Part shown: positions 27,163 to 36,583 of the stretch, one piece after another | Layout of the letters: each line of letters begins with the position of its first letter | Position numbering within the stretch: position 1 is the stretch's first letter | Origin: UBA7332 sp051652645 | Lineage (GTDB): Bacteria; Bacteroidota; Bacteroidia; Bacteroidales; UBA7332 | Length of the DNA: 64,000 bases | Direction: 5' to 3' | Assembly (NCBI GenBank): GCA_051652645.1 | Contig: JBOFUP010000003.1 | Coordinates: forward strand, 13,518 to 77,517 | The notes under the pieces: generated by a model | Database searches by the model: none | Told to the model about the DNA's origin: nothing | What the model saw: the letters and a program-made list of their open reading frames with translations, nothing else | Program-made: the position numbers and the translations under genes

Positions 27163-28329
27163 CTATTCGTCGATTTTAGGGTAGGCCCTCTTGTTGTAAG
27201 TACTAATTGAAAGGATAACACCAATATATGCACAAGTAACAATAGTAGATGTACCACCTCTACTTATTAAGGGTAAGGGTTGTCCAGTTACTAGTCCAAA
27301 GTCTACGCCCACCATCATATTAATTGCAGCTTGATAAACTATCATCAAACCACAACCAAGAGCCAAGAGTTGACCGTAAAGGTTATCACATTCTATTGCT
27401 ATTTTGATAACTCTGAAAATTAGAAGTATATATATAAGCATTAAGAATCCCGCACCAATAATTCCAAATTCTTCAATTATTATTGCAAAGATAAAGTCAG
27501 AATAAGCCTGGGGGAGAATATCTCTTTGTATACTTCTTCCCGGACCACACCCTAGAAATCCACCTCTTGAAATAGCTATTTTGGCGTGAGACACCTGAAA
27601 GTTCTTATCATTAATCTCAAACTTTGCATTCATATCCTCACTAGAATCATTACCAGCTTTCTGTGTAAAACTAGTAATTCTATTTCTCCATGTCTGTGCA
27701 CGTTTAACAGGTGCAAAACTAACAAATAGAGTCAATCCAACTATAGCAATCAAAGCTATCTTTGAAAGGGTGATAATCTTGACGTTTCCAACCAACATTA
27801 AAGAGAAAACAACTGCAGCTAAGAGTATTGCTGTGGATAAGTTCTCACTAATAATCATTGCCGTTACAAGTCCAGACGTAGCTAATATTAGGGTAACCCC
27901 CAGTCTTGACACGCCATCTTCAGATTGAGTTTTACTTAGAATAAATGCAGTACACATAACAACAGAAATCTTGGCAAATTCTGAGGGCTGGAGTTGTATC
28001 CCAAATATTGAAATCCATCGAGAAGTATCATTAAGTTCCACTCCTCCAATTAGGGCCCAAACAAGTAGTCCAAAAGATCCTATAAGTCCTATAGCTGCAA
28101 GCATTGGTATATACTTGAAAGGAATGAATTGTAGCACAACAACAACAGCAGCACCAAAGCATAACATCTGAATGTGGCGTAATAGTGGGCCATAGTGGTT
28201 TGCCACATTATTAAACGTAAGTGTGCTAGAAGAGCTATATATCTCTAACATAGAGAATGTGCAAAGCAGAGCGAAAAGTATCCAGATTTTCTTATCACCC
28301 CTAAAAAGCTTAGATATTTGATCGATCAT
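27163..28329 (-). CDS. ftsW: Septal glycan polymerase FtsW
   Basis: 388 residues, SEDS family with about ten membrane helices. Polymerises lipid II at the septum together with the class B PBP encoded at 32428. The conserved GGVELNDTSRWI, LQPSEFAK and late GLVTGQPLPLISRGGTS segments are present, the last being the SEDS signature. The place between murD and murG, and not next to a rod-shape PBP2, favours FtsW over RodA. The start overlaps the murD stop by 4 bp. Confidence 0.95.
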   Translation of the reverse strand: MIDQISKLFRGDKKIWILFALLCTFSMLEIYSSSSTLTFNNVANHYGPLLRHIQMLCFGAAVVVVLQFIPFKYIPMLAAIGLIGSFGLLVWALIGGVELNDTSRWISIFGIQLQPSEFAKISVVMCTAFILSKTQSEDGVSRLGVTLILATSGLVTAMIISENLSTAILLAAVVFSLMLVGNVKIITLSKIALIAIVGLTLFVSFAPVKRAQTWRNRITSFTQKAGNDSSEDMNAKFEINDKNFQVSHAKIAISRGGFLGCGPGRSIQRDILPQAYSDFIFAIIIEEFGIIGAGFLMLIYILLIFRVIKIAIECDNLYGQLLALGCGLMIVYQAAINMMVGVDFGLVTGQPLPLISRGGTSTIVTCAYIGVILSISTYNKRAYPKIDE

Positions 28330-29663
28330 AACTGTGATACTATTGATTTAAACTGTCTACCACGATCTTCATAATTCTCGAATAAGTCAAAGCTTGCACA
28401 ACAAGGAGATAGAAGTACCGTATCTCCACTCTTTGCAACAGATTTAGAGATCTCTAATGCCTCAGCCATTGAGCTTGCATCATAAGAGTTTATACCCATT
28501 CTGTCAAAAAAGAGATGAAGCTTACTATTGTCATTACCCATAAAGATGAGTGAGTGTACATGCTCTTTTACCAGTTCTTCTATTTCGCTGTAGTCATTTC
28601 CCTTGTCAATGCCTCCAAGGATAAGGACCGTAGGAGTTGACATACTTTGAAGAGCATAGTAACAAGAGTTTACGTTTGTAGCTTTTGAGTCATTGATATA
28701 AGTTACACCATTAACAATACCAGCGCGTTCTAGTCTATGCTCCACACCTTTGAAATTACTCAAAGATGTCTTGATTTGCTGATTCTTAAGTCCAATAATC
28801 TTACCAACTATTCCAGCAGCCATAGAGTTGTATAGGTTGTGAGTACCCGATAATGCCAGATTCTTAGTTGGCATTTCAAATAGTTCATTCTCAACTCTAA
28901 CATAAAATATGCCATCCTCAATGAATGCAGCAGAAAGCTCAGACCTGTTTAGTGCAAAAGGATGAGTTATAGCATTTATATTTCGCTTTTTGACCTCTTG
29001 ATTGACTATAGGGTCATCACTCCAATATAAGAAGTGGTCCACATCTGTTTGGTTCTGAGTAATCCTAAACTTTGAAGCCACGTAGTTCTCCATCTTATAT
29101 TCATACCTATCTAGATGGTCAGGAGTGATGTTCAGAAGAATAGCTATATCAGCTTTGAAGCTGTACATATTGTCGAGTTGGAAACTACTTAATTCAACTA
29201 CATAGTAGTCACACTCTCCTTTTGCTACTTGAAGAGCAAGGCTATTACCCACATTTCCAGCTAGACCAACTTCTAAACCAGCCTCAACAAGCATATGGTG
29301 AATAAGCATTGTCGTGGTAGTCTTACCATTTGATCCAGTGATACAAATCATCTTGGCATTTGTGTATCTAGCAGCAAACTCTATCTCAGAAAGGATTGGT
29401 ATGCCTAGTTCTATAATCTCCTTTACAATAGGAGCTTTATCTGGTATGCCAGGGCTTTTAATTACCTCTTGGCTATTCAGTATTAGATCCCTAGAGTGCT
29501 GTAACTCTTCAAATTCGATATTGTTATCCTCAAGAATCTTTCTGTATTTAGGTTTTATGGCCGACATATCAGAAACAAAAACATCAAGGCCCATCTTAGC
29601 TGCAAGTACAGCTGCTCCGGTACCACTCTCTCCAGCACCTAGAATAGCGACTCTATTTCTCAT
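28326..29663 (-). CDS. murD: UDP-MurNAc-L-Ala:D-glutamate ligase MurD
   Basis: About 445 residues. Adds D-glutamate to the growing wall peptide. The start at 29663 (MRNRVAILGAGESGTG) is preferred: the longer frame from 29726 overlaps the end of mraY and has no conserved residues. Marks are the N-terminal Rossmann motif LGAGESGTGAA, ATP loop TGSNGKTTTT, ITPDHLDRY, and NDSKATNVNS near the C-terminal domain. It lies 5 bp after mraY. The length is normal. Confidence 0.95.
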   Translation of the reverse strand: MRNRVAILGAGESGTGAAVLAAKMGLDVFVSDMSAIKPKYRKILEDNNIEFEELQHSRDLILNSQEVIKSPGIPDKAPIVKEIIELGIPILSEIEFAARYTNAKMICITGSNGKTTTTMLIHHMLVEAGLEVGLAGNVGNSLALQVAKGECDYYVVELSSFQLDNMYSFKADIAILLNITPDHLDRYEYKMENYVASKFRITQNQTDVDHFLYWSDDPIVNQEVKKRNINAITHPFALNRSELSAAFIEDGIFYVRVENELFEMPTKNLALSGTHNLYNSMAAGIVGKIIGLKNQQIKTSLSNFKGVEHRLERAGIVNGVTYINDSKATNVNSCYYALQSMSTPTVLILGGIDKGNDYSEIEELVKEHVHSLIFMGNDNSKLHLFFDRMGINSYDASSMAEALEISKSVAKSGDTVLLSPCCASFDLFENYEDRGRQFKSIVSQL

Positions 29664-29668
29664 AGTAT

Positions 29669-30925
29669 CTATCTCAATTTTAGCGTTACAATAGTTATAG
29701 CAGCCAATATTATACCAACTATCCAAAATCTAACTACTATTTTTGATTCAGGAATAGGCATTCTTGGGCTCTGAATAAGTGCAGGAACTACACCTCCTGG
29801 TTTCTGAAAGTGGTGGTGAAGTGGAGTCATCTTAAATATTCTCTTACCCTCACCATGTCTCTTTTTTGTGTATTTGAAATACGTTACCTGCATTATTACC
29901 GACAGATTTTCAATCAAGAACACACCACAAAGCACTGGGATTAAAAGCTCTTTGCGTATCATAATGGCGAATACAGCAATTATACCACCAATTGTTAAAC
30001 TACCAGTATCGCCCATGAATACTTGTGCAGGGAAAGAATTATACCATAAGAAGCCCACTGTGGCTCCAATGAATGCACCAGAGAAGACTACCATCTCCTC
30101 ACATCCAGGGATATACATTATATTAAGGTATGACGCCATAGTTATGTGGCTAGACAAGTAAGCCAAAATACCAAGCGTTACACCAATAATAGCAGAGCTT
30201 CCAGTAGCTAAACCATCCAATCCATCAGTGAGATTAGCACCATTAGAAACAGCGGTTACTATCAATATTGTTGCTATGATAAATACTATCCACCCCAAAA
30301 GAGGTGCGTTATCCCCTGCGAATGATACCAATTGAGCATAGTCAAAGTTGTTATTCTTAACAAAAGGAATAGTGGTAAGCGTAGATTTAGAGTGGTCAAT
30401 TTCGTAATGTACTTCTTGAACCTCATTGTTAGCATACACCTCACTATTCTCTCGGATAACAACAGAAGGAGATAGCCACATTGTAATACCAACGATAATA
30501 CCTAACCCAATTTGACCAACAATCTTAAAGCGTCCATGCAGGCCCTCTTTATCTTTTTTGAAAACCTTTATATAGTCATCTAGAAAGCCAATACATCCTA
30601 GCCATAGTGTAGTGATGATTAGTAGAATCAAGTATGTATTCTCTAGACGTCCTAGTAGTAGAGTAGGCACTAGTATAGATATAATAATTATGATACCCCC
30701 CATTGTAGGAGTACCCTTCTTGCTCATCTGTCCTTCAAGGCCCAAATCTCTTACCACCTCTCCTATCTGTAGAAGTTGTAGCTTATTGATAATCTTACGA
30801 CCAATTATTGTCGATATGATGAGTGATAATATAAATGCAGCACCCGTTCTGAATGAGATGTACTTGAATACACCAATCCCTGGGATGTCAAACTGCTCTA
30901 AAAACTGCGATAGATAGTATAACAT
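29669..30925 (-). CDS. mraY: Phospho-MurNAc-pentapeptide transferase MraY
   Basis: 418 residues with about ten membrane helices. Transfers phospho-MurNAc-pentapeptide to undecaprenyl phosphate, making lipid I. The double aspartate FLDDYIKV, the NLTDGLDGLATG motif and the C-terminal MTPLHHHFQ loop are intact. The protein is about 60 residues longer than E. coli MraY. The extra stretch (about 155-200, around the polar EVHYEIDHSKSTL) is in a periplasmic or cytosolic loop, as I recall for other Bacteroidetes. It follows murE by 23 bp. Confidence 0.97.
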   Translation of the reverse strand: MLYYLSQFLEQFDIPGIGVFKYISFRTGAAFILSLIISTIIGRKIINKLQLLQIGEVVRDLGLEGQMSKKGTPTMGGIIIIISILVPTLLLGRLENTYLILLIITTLWLGCIGFLDDYIKVFKKDKEGLHGRFKIVGQIGLGIIVGITMWLSPSVVIRENSEVYANNEVQEVHYEIDHSKSTLTTIPFVKNNNFDYAQLVSFAGDNAPLLGWIVFIIATILIVTAVSNGANLTDGLDGLATGSSAIIGVTLGILAYLSSHITMASYLNIMYIPGCEEMVVFSGAFIGATVGFLWYNSFPAQVFMGDTGSLTIGGIIAVFAIMIRKELLIPVLCGVFLIENLSVIMQVTYFKYTKKRHGEGKRIFKMTPLHHHFQKPGGVVPALIQSPRMPIPESKIVVRFWIVGIILAAITIVTLKLR

Positions 30926-30948
30926 AGTCTCTGTTTATCACTTAATGT

Positions 30949-32406
30949 CTATAGGTTGAAAATTTTACGTACCTCTTCACGATCGTCGAAATGGTGCTTC
31001 ACTCCCTTTATCTCTTGATAATCCTCATGTCCCTTGCCAGCAATAAGAATAACATCACCACGCTCGGCCAACATACAAGCTGTTTTTATTGCCTCACGGC
31101 GATCAGCTATAGTCAATACCTTGCGTCTTTCTGAAATATCTATCCCCTCTATCATATCATGAAGGATATCCTCAGGTTCCTCGTTGCGAGGGTTGTCAGA
31201 TGTAAGAATCACTTTGTCGCTACCTTTCATAGCCTCTTTGGCCATCAATGGACGCTTGCCTTTATCCCTATTACCACCCGCACCAACAACTGTTATCACT
31301 CTGCCATTGCCTTCGAGAACCTCATGTATAGCATTCAACACGTTTGTCAAAGCATCAGGAGTGTGTGCATAATCGACTATTGCCGTAAAGCCCTCTTTCG
31401 AGACTATGGTCTCGAAACGGCCATCAACGGCTTTCAAAGTGCTTAGTACTACTAATACCTCTTTTATATCTTTTCCAAGTTGGTGCGCTGCACCTACTAC
31501 TGCAAGAAGGTTATAAGCATTAAACTTACCAACGAATGGAAGAAGAGCCTCCACTCCATTGACCTCAATGCTCATCCCATCGAAGTGAGACTCAATAATT
31601 CTACCTTTATAATCAGCTAGCGATCTAATAGAATAAGTCAATTTCTTTGCCGCACAATTCTGAAGCATAACCATACCAGTCTTATCGTCTACGTTGGTTA
31701 TAGCAAAAGCATCACTATCTAAAGCATCAAAGAATCCTTTTTTCGCTTTTAAATAAGCGTCAACAGTTTTATGATAATCAAGGTGATCGCGGGTTAGATT
31801 AGTAAATATTCCCCCGTCGAACTGCAATCCTGCAATTCTTTTTTGGTCTACCGAGTGAGAACTAACCTCCATGAAAGCATACTCACAACCTGCATCTACC
31901 ATATCTCTCAATAGCCTATTGAGGGATATCGCATCAGGAGTCGTATGTGTAGCCTCCACCCCTTTTTCACCAATGTAGTTTCTAACGGTAGAGAGTAGTC
32001 CAGATTGGTAGCCAAGACCCATGAAGAGTTTGTATAGTAGTGTGGCAACTGTTGTCTTTCCATTTGTGCCCGTTACACCAACAAGAGTTAAGTACTCCGA
32101 AGGATAACCAAACCATGCCGATGCAATAACCCCTAATGCGTATGCACTATCCTCAACAACAATCAAAGCAACCCCTTCAGGGCAATTTTGGGGAACAGAT
32201 TCGCACACTATGCCTATGGCTCCAGCATCAATAGCATTATTTATATATTCGTGACCATCATAAGCAGAGCCTCTAACAGCAACGAATAAGTCACCTTTAG
32301 CAACCTTTCTTGAGTCAGACTCTATGTTAGATATCTCAACGGATGAGTTTCCAAATATCTCTTTTACTTTCAGACGAGCGATAAGCTCATTTAATAATCT
32401 TTTCAT
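30949..32406 (-). CDS. murE: UDP-MurNAc-L-Ala-D-Glu:meso-DAP ligase MurE
   Basis: 485 residues. Adds the third amino acid of the wall peptide. ATP loop GVTGTNGKTTVATL, THTTPDA, TNLTRDHLDYH and TVVGAGGNRDKGKRP are conserved. The motif DNPR in LTSDNPRNEEP is the specificity element for meso-diaminopimelate, so the wall should be of the DAP type. This agrees with the Ddh gene at 19558. It lies 21 bp after the PBP gene ftsI. Confidence 0.97.
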   Translation of the reverse strand: MKRLLNELIARLKVKEIFGNSSVEISNIESDSRKVAKGDLFVAVRGSAYDGHEYINNAIDAGAIGIVCESVPQNCPEGVALIVVEDSAYALGVIASAWFGYPSEYLTLVGVTGTNGKTTVATLLYKLFMGLGYQSGLLSTVRNYIGEKGVEATHTTPDAISLNRLLRDMVDAGCEYAFMEVSSHSVDQKRIAGLQFDGGIFTNLTRDHLDYHKTVDAYLKAKKGFFDALDSDAFAITNVDDKTGMVMLQNCAAKKLTYSIRSLADYKGRIIESHFDGMSIEVNGVEALLPFVGKFNAYNLLAVVGAAHQLGKDIKEVLVVLSTLKAVDGRFETIVSKEGFTAIVDYAHTPDALTNVLNAIHEVLEGNGRVITVVGAGGNRDKGKRPLMAKEAMKGSDKVILTSDNPRNEEPEDILHDMIEGIDISERRKVLTIADRREAIKTACMLAERGDVILIAGKGHEDYQEIKGVKHHFDDREEVRKIFNL

Positions 32407-32427
32407 ACTGACTATGTATTTTGAATA

Positions 32428-34566
32428 TTATCTTAATTTAATATGTATTGAAGATCCTTTTCTAAAGCGAGAGCCAGCTTGAATAGATTGCTGGTATACT
32501 CGTCCACTGCCCGAAACGGCCACTCTAAGGCCTCTATCCTCTAACATATGCAGCGCATCCTTTAGACCCATTCCATTAACAGAAGGGACAATTTCATCAC
32601 TATAATCAAGAGCTATGATCTCGAGCTCCTCTTCCCCCGAGCTCACTTTTACCCATTGAGTCTTACTGTCAACGGTTGAAGATGAGCTCTTAAGGTTCAA
32701 CTCACTTGTAACCTCTTCTACAGCATCGAGCAATCCTCCTTTTATTTGAGGAATCAGCACTATAGTCGAATCAGGCTCTAGCTCTCGCAGATCAGTTTTG
32801 AAGCTTCTAGCATATACCTCCTCTGCAATCTGTTTGATAACAGTTCCCGCCATAGCTCCTCCTGAGGCATATCCATGGTTCGGATTTAATATAACCACAA
32901 TACCACTATATTGAGGTTTTTCAGCTGGGAAGTATCCAGCAAAAGAGACACGGTGTCTTGATCTATTATATCCCCCTGATCCTTGAGATACTTGAGCCGT
33001 ACCTGTTTTGCCAGCAATGTTTATGTATGAAGATTTAGCTACTTGAGCCGTACCTTCACTAATTACCCCTTCGAGCATCTTTCTAATCTCTTTCAGTGTT
33101 CTTGAGGAGCAGATAGATGAATTTATAACCTCGCTTTTGAACTCCTTCACCTTTGAGCCCTTATCCGAAATGCTCTTGACGAAACGGGGTGATATCATCT
33201 TACCATCGTTGGCAATAGCATTGAAAAAGGCTAGCGTGTAGATAGGGGGTATTTGACTTTCATATCCCATAGACATCCATGGAAGAGTTAACTTTGACCA
33301 ACTGCTATTCGATGGGTGTTTTATTCTTGGGGCAGTAGACCCAGGTATTGGCATATTAAACTCTTTTGTTAGTCCAATTTTCTCTAACCCTTGGATGAAT
33401 TTCTCCGGGTTACTCTTATAGTGCCCATCAATAATCTTGGCAATACCAATGTTTGAAGAGTTATGTATTATTTCCGGAACGGTTAGCCAACCATACCCCC
33501 CTTTGTTATAGTTGTGATCTTTCATCACCTTTCCGTAGACTTTCCAAGCACCATTCTCGCAAAAGACTGAGTCAGACACTGATATCGCATCATCCTCTAG
33601 TGCAACCATCATTGATGCGACCTTAAATGTTGAGCCTGGTTCTAGAAGGTCAGATACTGCATGGTTTTTTGTCTCACCGTATACGCCAGTGGAAATTCTT
33701 CCCATATTGGATATAGCACGCACCTCACCACTCTTTACGTCCATAAGAACCACAAGGCCCATTTCAGCATCTAGTTTTTTTAGTTGGTCCACCAATACCC
33801 TTTCAGCAATATCTTGTACCCTGACATCAATTGTTGTTGTTATATCCAGCCCGTGTACCGGTTCTAAGAAAGGCTCAACGACCCTATAGCTTCGAACTCT
33901 TTTCATCAATCCTTTTCCAGGTTTACCCCTAAGAAGAGAATCAAATTCTAGCTCCAGACCATTCTTTCCTCCCTTGTCCTTGTCAGCATAAACATCACCT
34001 ATTGTTCTTGATGCAAGAGAACCAAAAGGTTTTTGGCGCTGTAGCATCTCTTTCCAATAAAAACCACTCTTATTTTTGCTTAGCTTAAGATATGGGAACT
34101 TCTTTATCTCTTGAAGATCTATGAAGGATACTCTTTGACGTGATAGAGTGAACTGTCTAGAGTTTTGGCGTAGGCCATTTAGTATGTGAATTTCATACTC
34201 TCTAGGTGATTTATCCTTGATTTTTTTTGACAAAGCTTTTGCCAATTCAGGGAGGTGCTTCTTCAGAGTGTCAGCACTAAATCCTCCAGCTTTGAAGTCT
34301 ATCTGAAGATAGTACATAGGCATACTACTAGCTAGAACTTTTCCATTGTGAGAGAGAATATCTCCGCGTTGAGCATCAATGGGAACCTCTGAAACCTTGG
34401 ATTCAAGTCCCAGTTTTATCCACTCGTCCCCCTCAGCCAAATAGACATAGCTAGCTCTGACGATAACCCCTATCATCAATCCAATAACAACACAGACCAA
34501 TGCACCGTATCGAAGGAACATTTGTCCCCTCTGCGGTTTATTGTCATCTCTGTTATGCTCTCCCAT
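32428..34566 (-). CDS. ftsI: Division-specific penicillin-binding protein (FtsI/PBP3) with PASTA domain
   Basis: 712 residues, class B PBP that crosslinks septal peptidoglycan. One N-terminal membrane helix (about 17-38), PBP dimerisation domain (about 55-230), then the transpeptidase with Ser-x-x-Lys in EPGSTFKVA (about 311), SxN in SSNIGIAK, and KTGTAQ (about 519). A C-terminal PASTA domain (about 640-712, VPSVNGMGLKDALHMLEDRGL) is usual for Bacteroidetes FtsI but not for E. coli. Its partner FtsW is five genes downstream and FtsL lies upstream. Confidence 0.95.
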   Translation of the reverse strand: MGEHNRDDNKPQRGQMFLRYGALVCVVIGLMIGVIVRASYVYLAEGDEWIKLGLESKVSEVPIDAQRGDILSHNGKVLASSMPMYYLQIDFKAGGFSADTLKKHLPELAKALSKKIKDKSPREYEIHILNGLRQNSRQFTLSRQRVSFIDLQEIKKFPYLKLSKNKSGFYWKEMLQRQKPFGSLASRTIGDVYADKDKGGKNGLELEFDSLLRGKPGKGLMKRVRSYRVVEPFLEPVHGLDITTTIDVRVQDIAERVLVDQLKKLDAEMGLVVLMDVKSGEVRAISNMGRISTGVYGETKNHAVSDLLEPGSTFKVASMMVALEDDAISVSDSVFCENGAWKVYGKVMKDHNYNKGGYGWLTVPEIIHNSSNIGIAKIIDGHYKSNPEKFIQGLEKIGLTKEFNMPIPGSTAPRIKHPSNSSWSKLTLPWMSMGYESQIPPIYTLAFFNAIANDGKMISPRFVKSISDKGSKVKEFKSEVINSSICSSRTLKEIRKMLEGVISEGTAQVAKSSYINIAGKTGTAQVSQGSGGYNRSRHRVSFAGYFPAEKPQYSGIVVILNPNHGYASGGAMAGTVIKQIAEEVYARSFKTDLRELEPDSTIVLIPQIKGGLLDAVEEVTSELNLKSSSSTVDSKTQWVKVSSGEEELEIIALDYSDEIVPSVNGMGLKDALHMLEDRGLRVAVSGSGRVYQQSIQAGSRFRKGSSIHIKLR

Positions 34567-34602
34567 ATGCTATTACTTGATGTTTGAATTTACTTAATTG
34601 AT

Positions 34603-34953
34603 TTATCTTTTTAGTAGGTATGGAGGTGTGTTAGACTCTTCCATCTCTACCCCAAGCTCTTTTAGACGTCTCTTTATCTGTGATTGTCTTCCTTGCCCAA
34701 GCACTTCCGATGTGTGGGTTACTGAGCGATATCTTAGCTCACGTATCTCTTTTTTTAAGGTAGCAATCTGTGTCATCTGGCGTTGTGATTCATATCTGTT
34801 CCAGATGTAAAGCATTGCAAAAGAGAATATCATCATAAACACGAAGAGGTATTTCATTGAGATAAACTTCTCAATGAATTCACCCGTCATATAGTAGCCT
34901 AGACCTTTGAACTTTGAATCATTTTTCTCACTAGGGTTATTCTGCTTCTCCAT
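34603..34953 (-). CDS. FtsL-like small division protein
   Basis: 116 residues. A short cytoplasmic part, one membrane helix (about 33-52, KYLFVFMMIFSFAMLYIW), then a leucine- and charge-rich helix (about 58-95) that could form a coiled coil. This is the FtsL layout, and the slot between rsmH and the PBP gene is the FtsL slot in dcw clusters. Sequence identity in this family is too low for a firm assignment, so topology and place carry the call. It would bridge FtsQ and the FtsW-FtsI synthase. Confidence 0.75.
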   Translation of the reverse strand: MEKQNNPSEKNDSKFKGLGYYMTGEFIEKFISMKYLFVFMMIFSFAMLYIWNRYESQRQMTQIATLKKEIRELRYRSVTHTSEVLGQGRQSQIKRRLKELGVEMEESNTPPYLLKR

Positions 34954-34963
34954 GCCAGGTCAA

Positions 34964-35875
34964 TTAAATTAGTTTCTCGGCAATACGCAATTTAGCACTC
35001 CTAGCTCGAGGGTTTCGTTCGATCTCATCTTCAGTAGGTGTTATCATTTTGAAGGCTTTAAGTCTTGATGATACATTGCCAAAGAAGTCTTTTTCTATTT
35101 TACCCTCAAAATTACCGCTCTTCATGAAGTTCTTCACAAGCCTATCTTCGAGGGAGTGGTATGTTATAACTACTAGTCTGCCACCCACAGAAAGTAGCTC
35201 TTGAGCCTGTTCAAGCATCTCTCTAAGTGCTGAGAGTTCGTCATTAACTTCTATACGTAGTGCCTGAAATGCTTGAGCAAGTTCACGCTTCTCTTTTGCT
35301 TTGTTTATGCATGGACGAATCACCTCGATGAACTCCTCTATCGTTTCGATGCGTTTCTCTTCGCGTCGTTTTACGATAAGAGAAGCCATTTTGCGAGAGC
35401 TCTTAAGCTCACCGTAGAGGTAGAAGATATCAGCTAGTCTCTCTTGGTCGTAGCTGTTGATTATTTCAGCAGCGCTCTTCTCCGCACGCTGATTCATTCG
35501 CATATCCAATTTTGCGTCAAAACGGAATGAGAAACCACGATTTTCATCATCAAAATGGTGAGATGATACCCCCAGATCAGCAAGTAGGCCATCTATCTCT
35601 TCAACATCGTGATATTGCATGAAGTTTCTTAGATATCTGAAGTTACTTCTGACGAATGTGAATCGCTTATCTTTAAGGCTATTTCTTTCTGCATCAGCAT
35701 CTTGGTCGAAGCTATATAGATGCCCTTGCTCAGATAGGTGCTTTACGATTTCTCTTGAGTGGCCTCCACCGCCGAAGGTAACATCGACGTAGTTTCCACT
35801 TGGAGTTATGTCCAATCCTTCGATGCATTCGTTTAGCAATACTGGTATATGATATGTTCTTTCCTCTTGTTGCAT
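34964..35875 (-). CDS. rsmH: 16S rRNA m4C1402 methyltransferase RsmH (MraW)
   Basis: About 303 residues. N4-methylates C1402 of 16S rRNA. The start at 35875 (MQQEERTYHIPVLLNECIEGL) is preferred over the longer frame from 35920, which adds a lysine-rich lead. SAM-binding motif VTFGGGGHSREI, LADLGVSSHHFDD and ALRIEVNDELSALREML are conserved. It heads the dcw cluster. The usual first gene mraZ is missing from the next 700 bp. Confidence 0.96.
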   Translation of the reverse strand: MQQEERTYHIPVLLNECIEGLDITPSGNYVDVTFGGGGHSREIVKHLSEQGHLYSFDQDADAERNSLKDKRFTFVRSNFRYLRNFMQYHDVEEIDGLLADLGVSSHHFDDENRGFSFRFDAKLDMRMNQRAEKSAAEIINSYDQERLADIFYLYGELKSSRKMASLIVKRREEKRIETIEEFIEVIRPCINKAKEKRELAQAFQALRIEVNDELSALREMLEQAQELLSVGGRLVVITYHSLEDRLVKNFMKSGNFEGKIEKDFFGNVSSRLKAFKMITPTEDEIERNPRARSAKLRIAEKLI

Positions 35876-36583
35876 ATTTTTCTTTTTTTTGAATTGATAT
35901 ATTCGATGTAAAAATAGCAAATAATCAACGAATATATTTGTGATTACTAATAAAAGTTATTCTCAATGTTCCACACTCTTTCATTTCTCTCAATTTATAT
36001 GTTTGGAGTGTTTGATTTGGAGTATAAATCACGAGTATTGTTAGGTTGTATTGTTAATCAAGCTTTTTGTTAGTGCTATGTTTGACTATCTGTCTCTATA
36101 TTTGAGTTTTTGCTGCCATTATGATAGGTGGTGATGGTGGCTTATTTCTGAGGTTTTTATTCTTGTCGTTTGACTATTTATAGGCTCTTAAGCACTTTTA
36201 TCTGCTTTCGTGGTTAGAAAAGGGTGAAAAGTCTAAGCGTTTTGGGTCAAATGAGTGAGGTTTCTTGTTGTTTTCTCACACTGTTTTGTGTAAAACTCCT
36301 TAGAGTTTTTACAAGAGAAAGTCCTAGACGGATCTTTTTCTATGCTTTTTCTGCATAATAGCGATTGGGTTAGCTCTAAATTGGTCTGATTGCGCTAGTT
36401 ATTTTGTTGGTTTATAGCGGTTTGAGCTTAACTCTCTTAGAGGAGCTCTTTTGTGTGTAATGTTTGTTTTGTTTCTGTTTGAGCTCTTCTCCGAGGGTTT
36501 GGGTTTTACAAAAAGAAAGAGAAAGGCCACTATATTTTTCAATATGATAGTGGACTTTCTCTATGTTGTATCTCTCTATATAC
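35876..36583. other. Long gene-free leader upstream of the dcw cluster
   Basis: About 700 bp without a supportable gene on either strand. Its 3' edge holds the terminator of the symporter gene. Read in the direction of rsmH the stretch is rich in A and C and poor in G, with many AAAAC/CAAAC runs, quite unlike flanking coding DNA. I looked for mraZ on the minus strand and found no trace. Confidence 0.6.
36518..36562 (-). terminator. Terminator of the symporter gene
   Basis: 16-bp stem with one mismatch (36518-36533 and 36547-36562), 13-nt loop, A/T-rich flanks. It lies 22 bp beyond the symporter stop codon. Confidence 0.75.

Noticed and set aside
35876..36583. Search for mraZ upstream of rsmH
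   Set aside because: No frame on the minus strand resembles MraZ, even allowing frameshifts, so I do not call a pseudogene.
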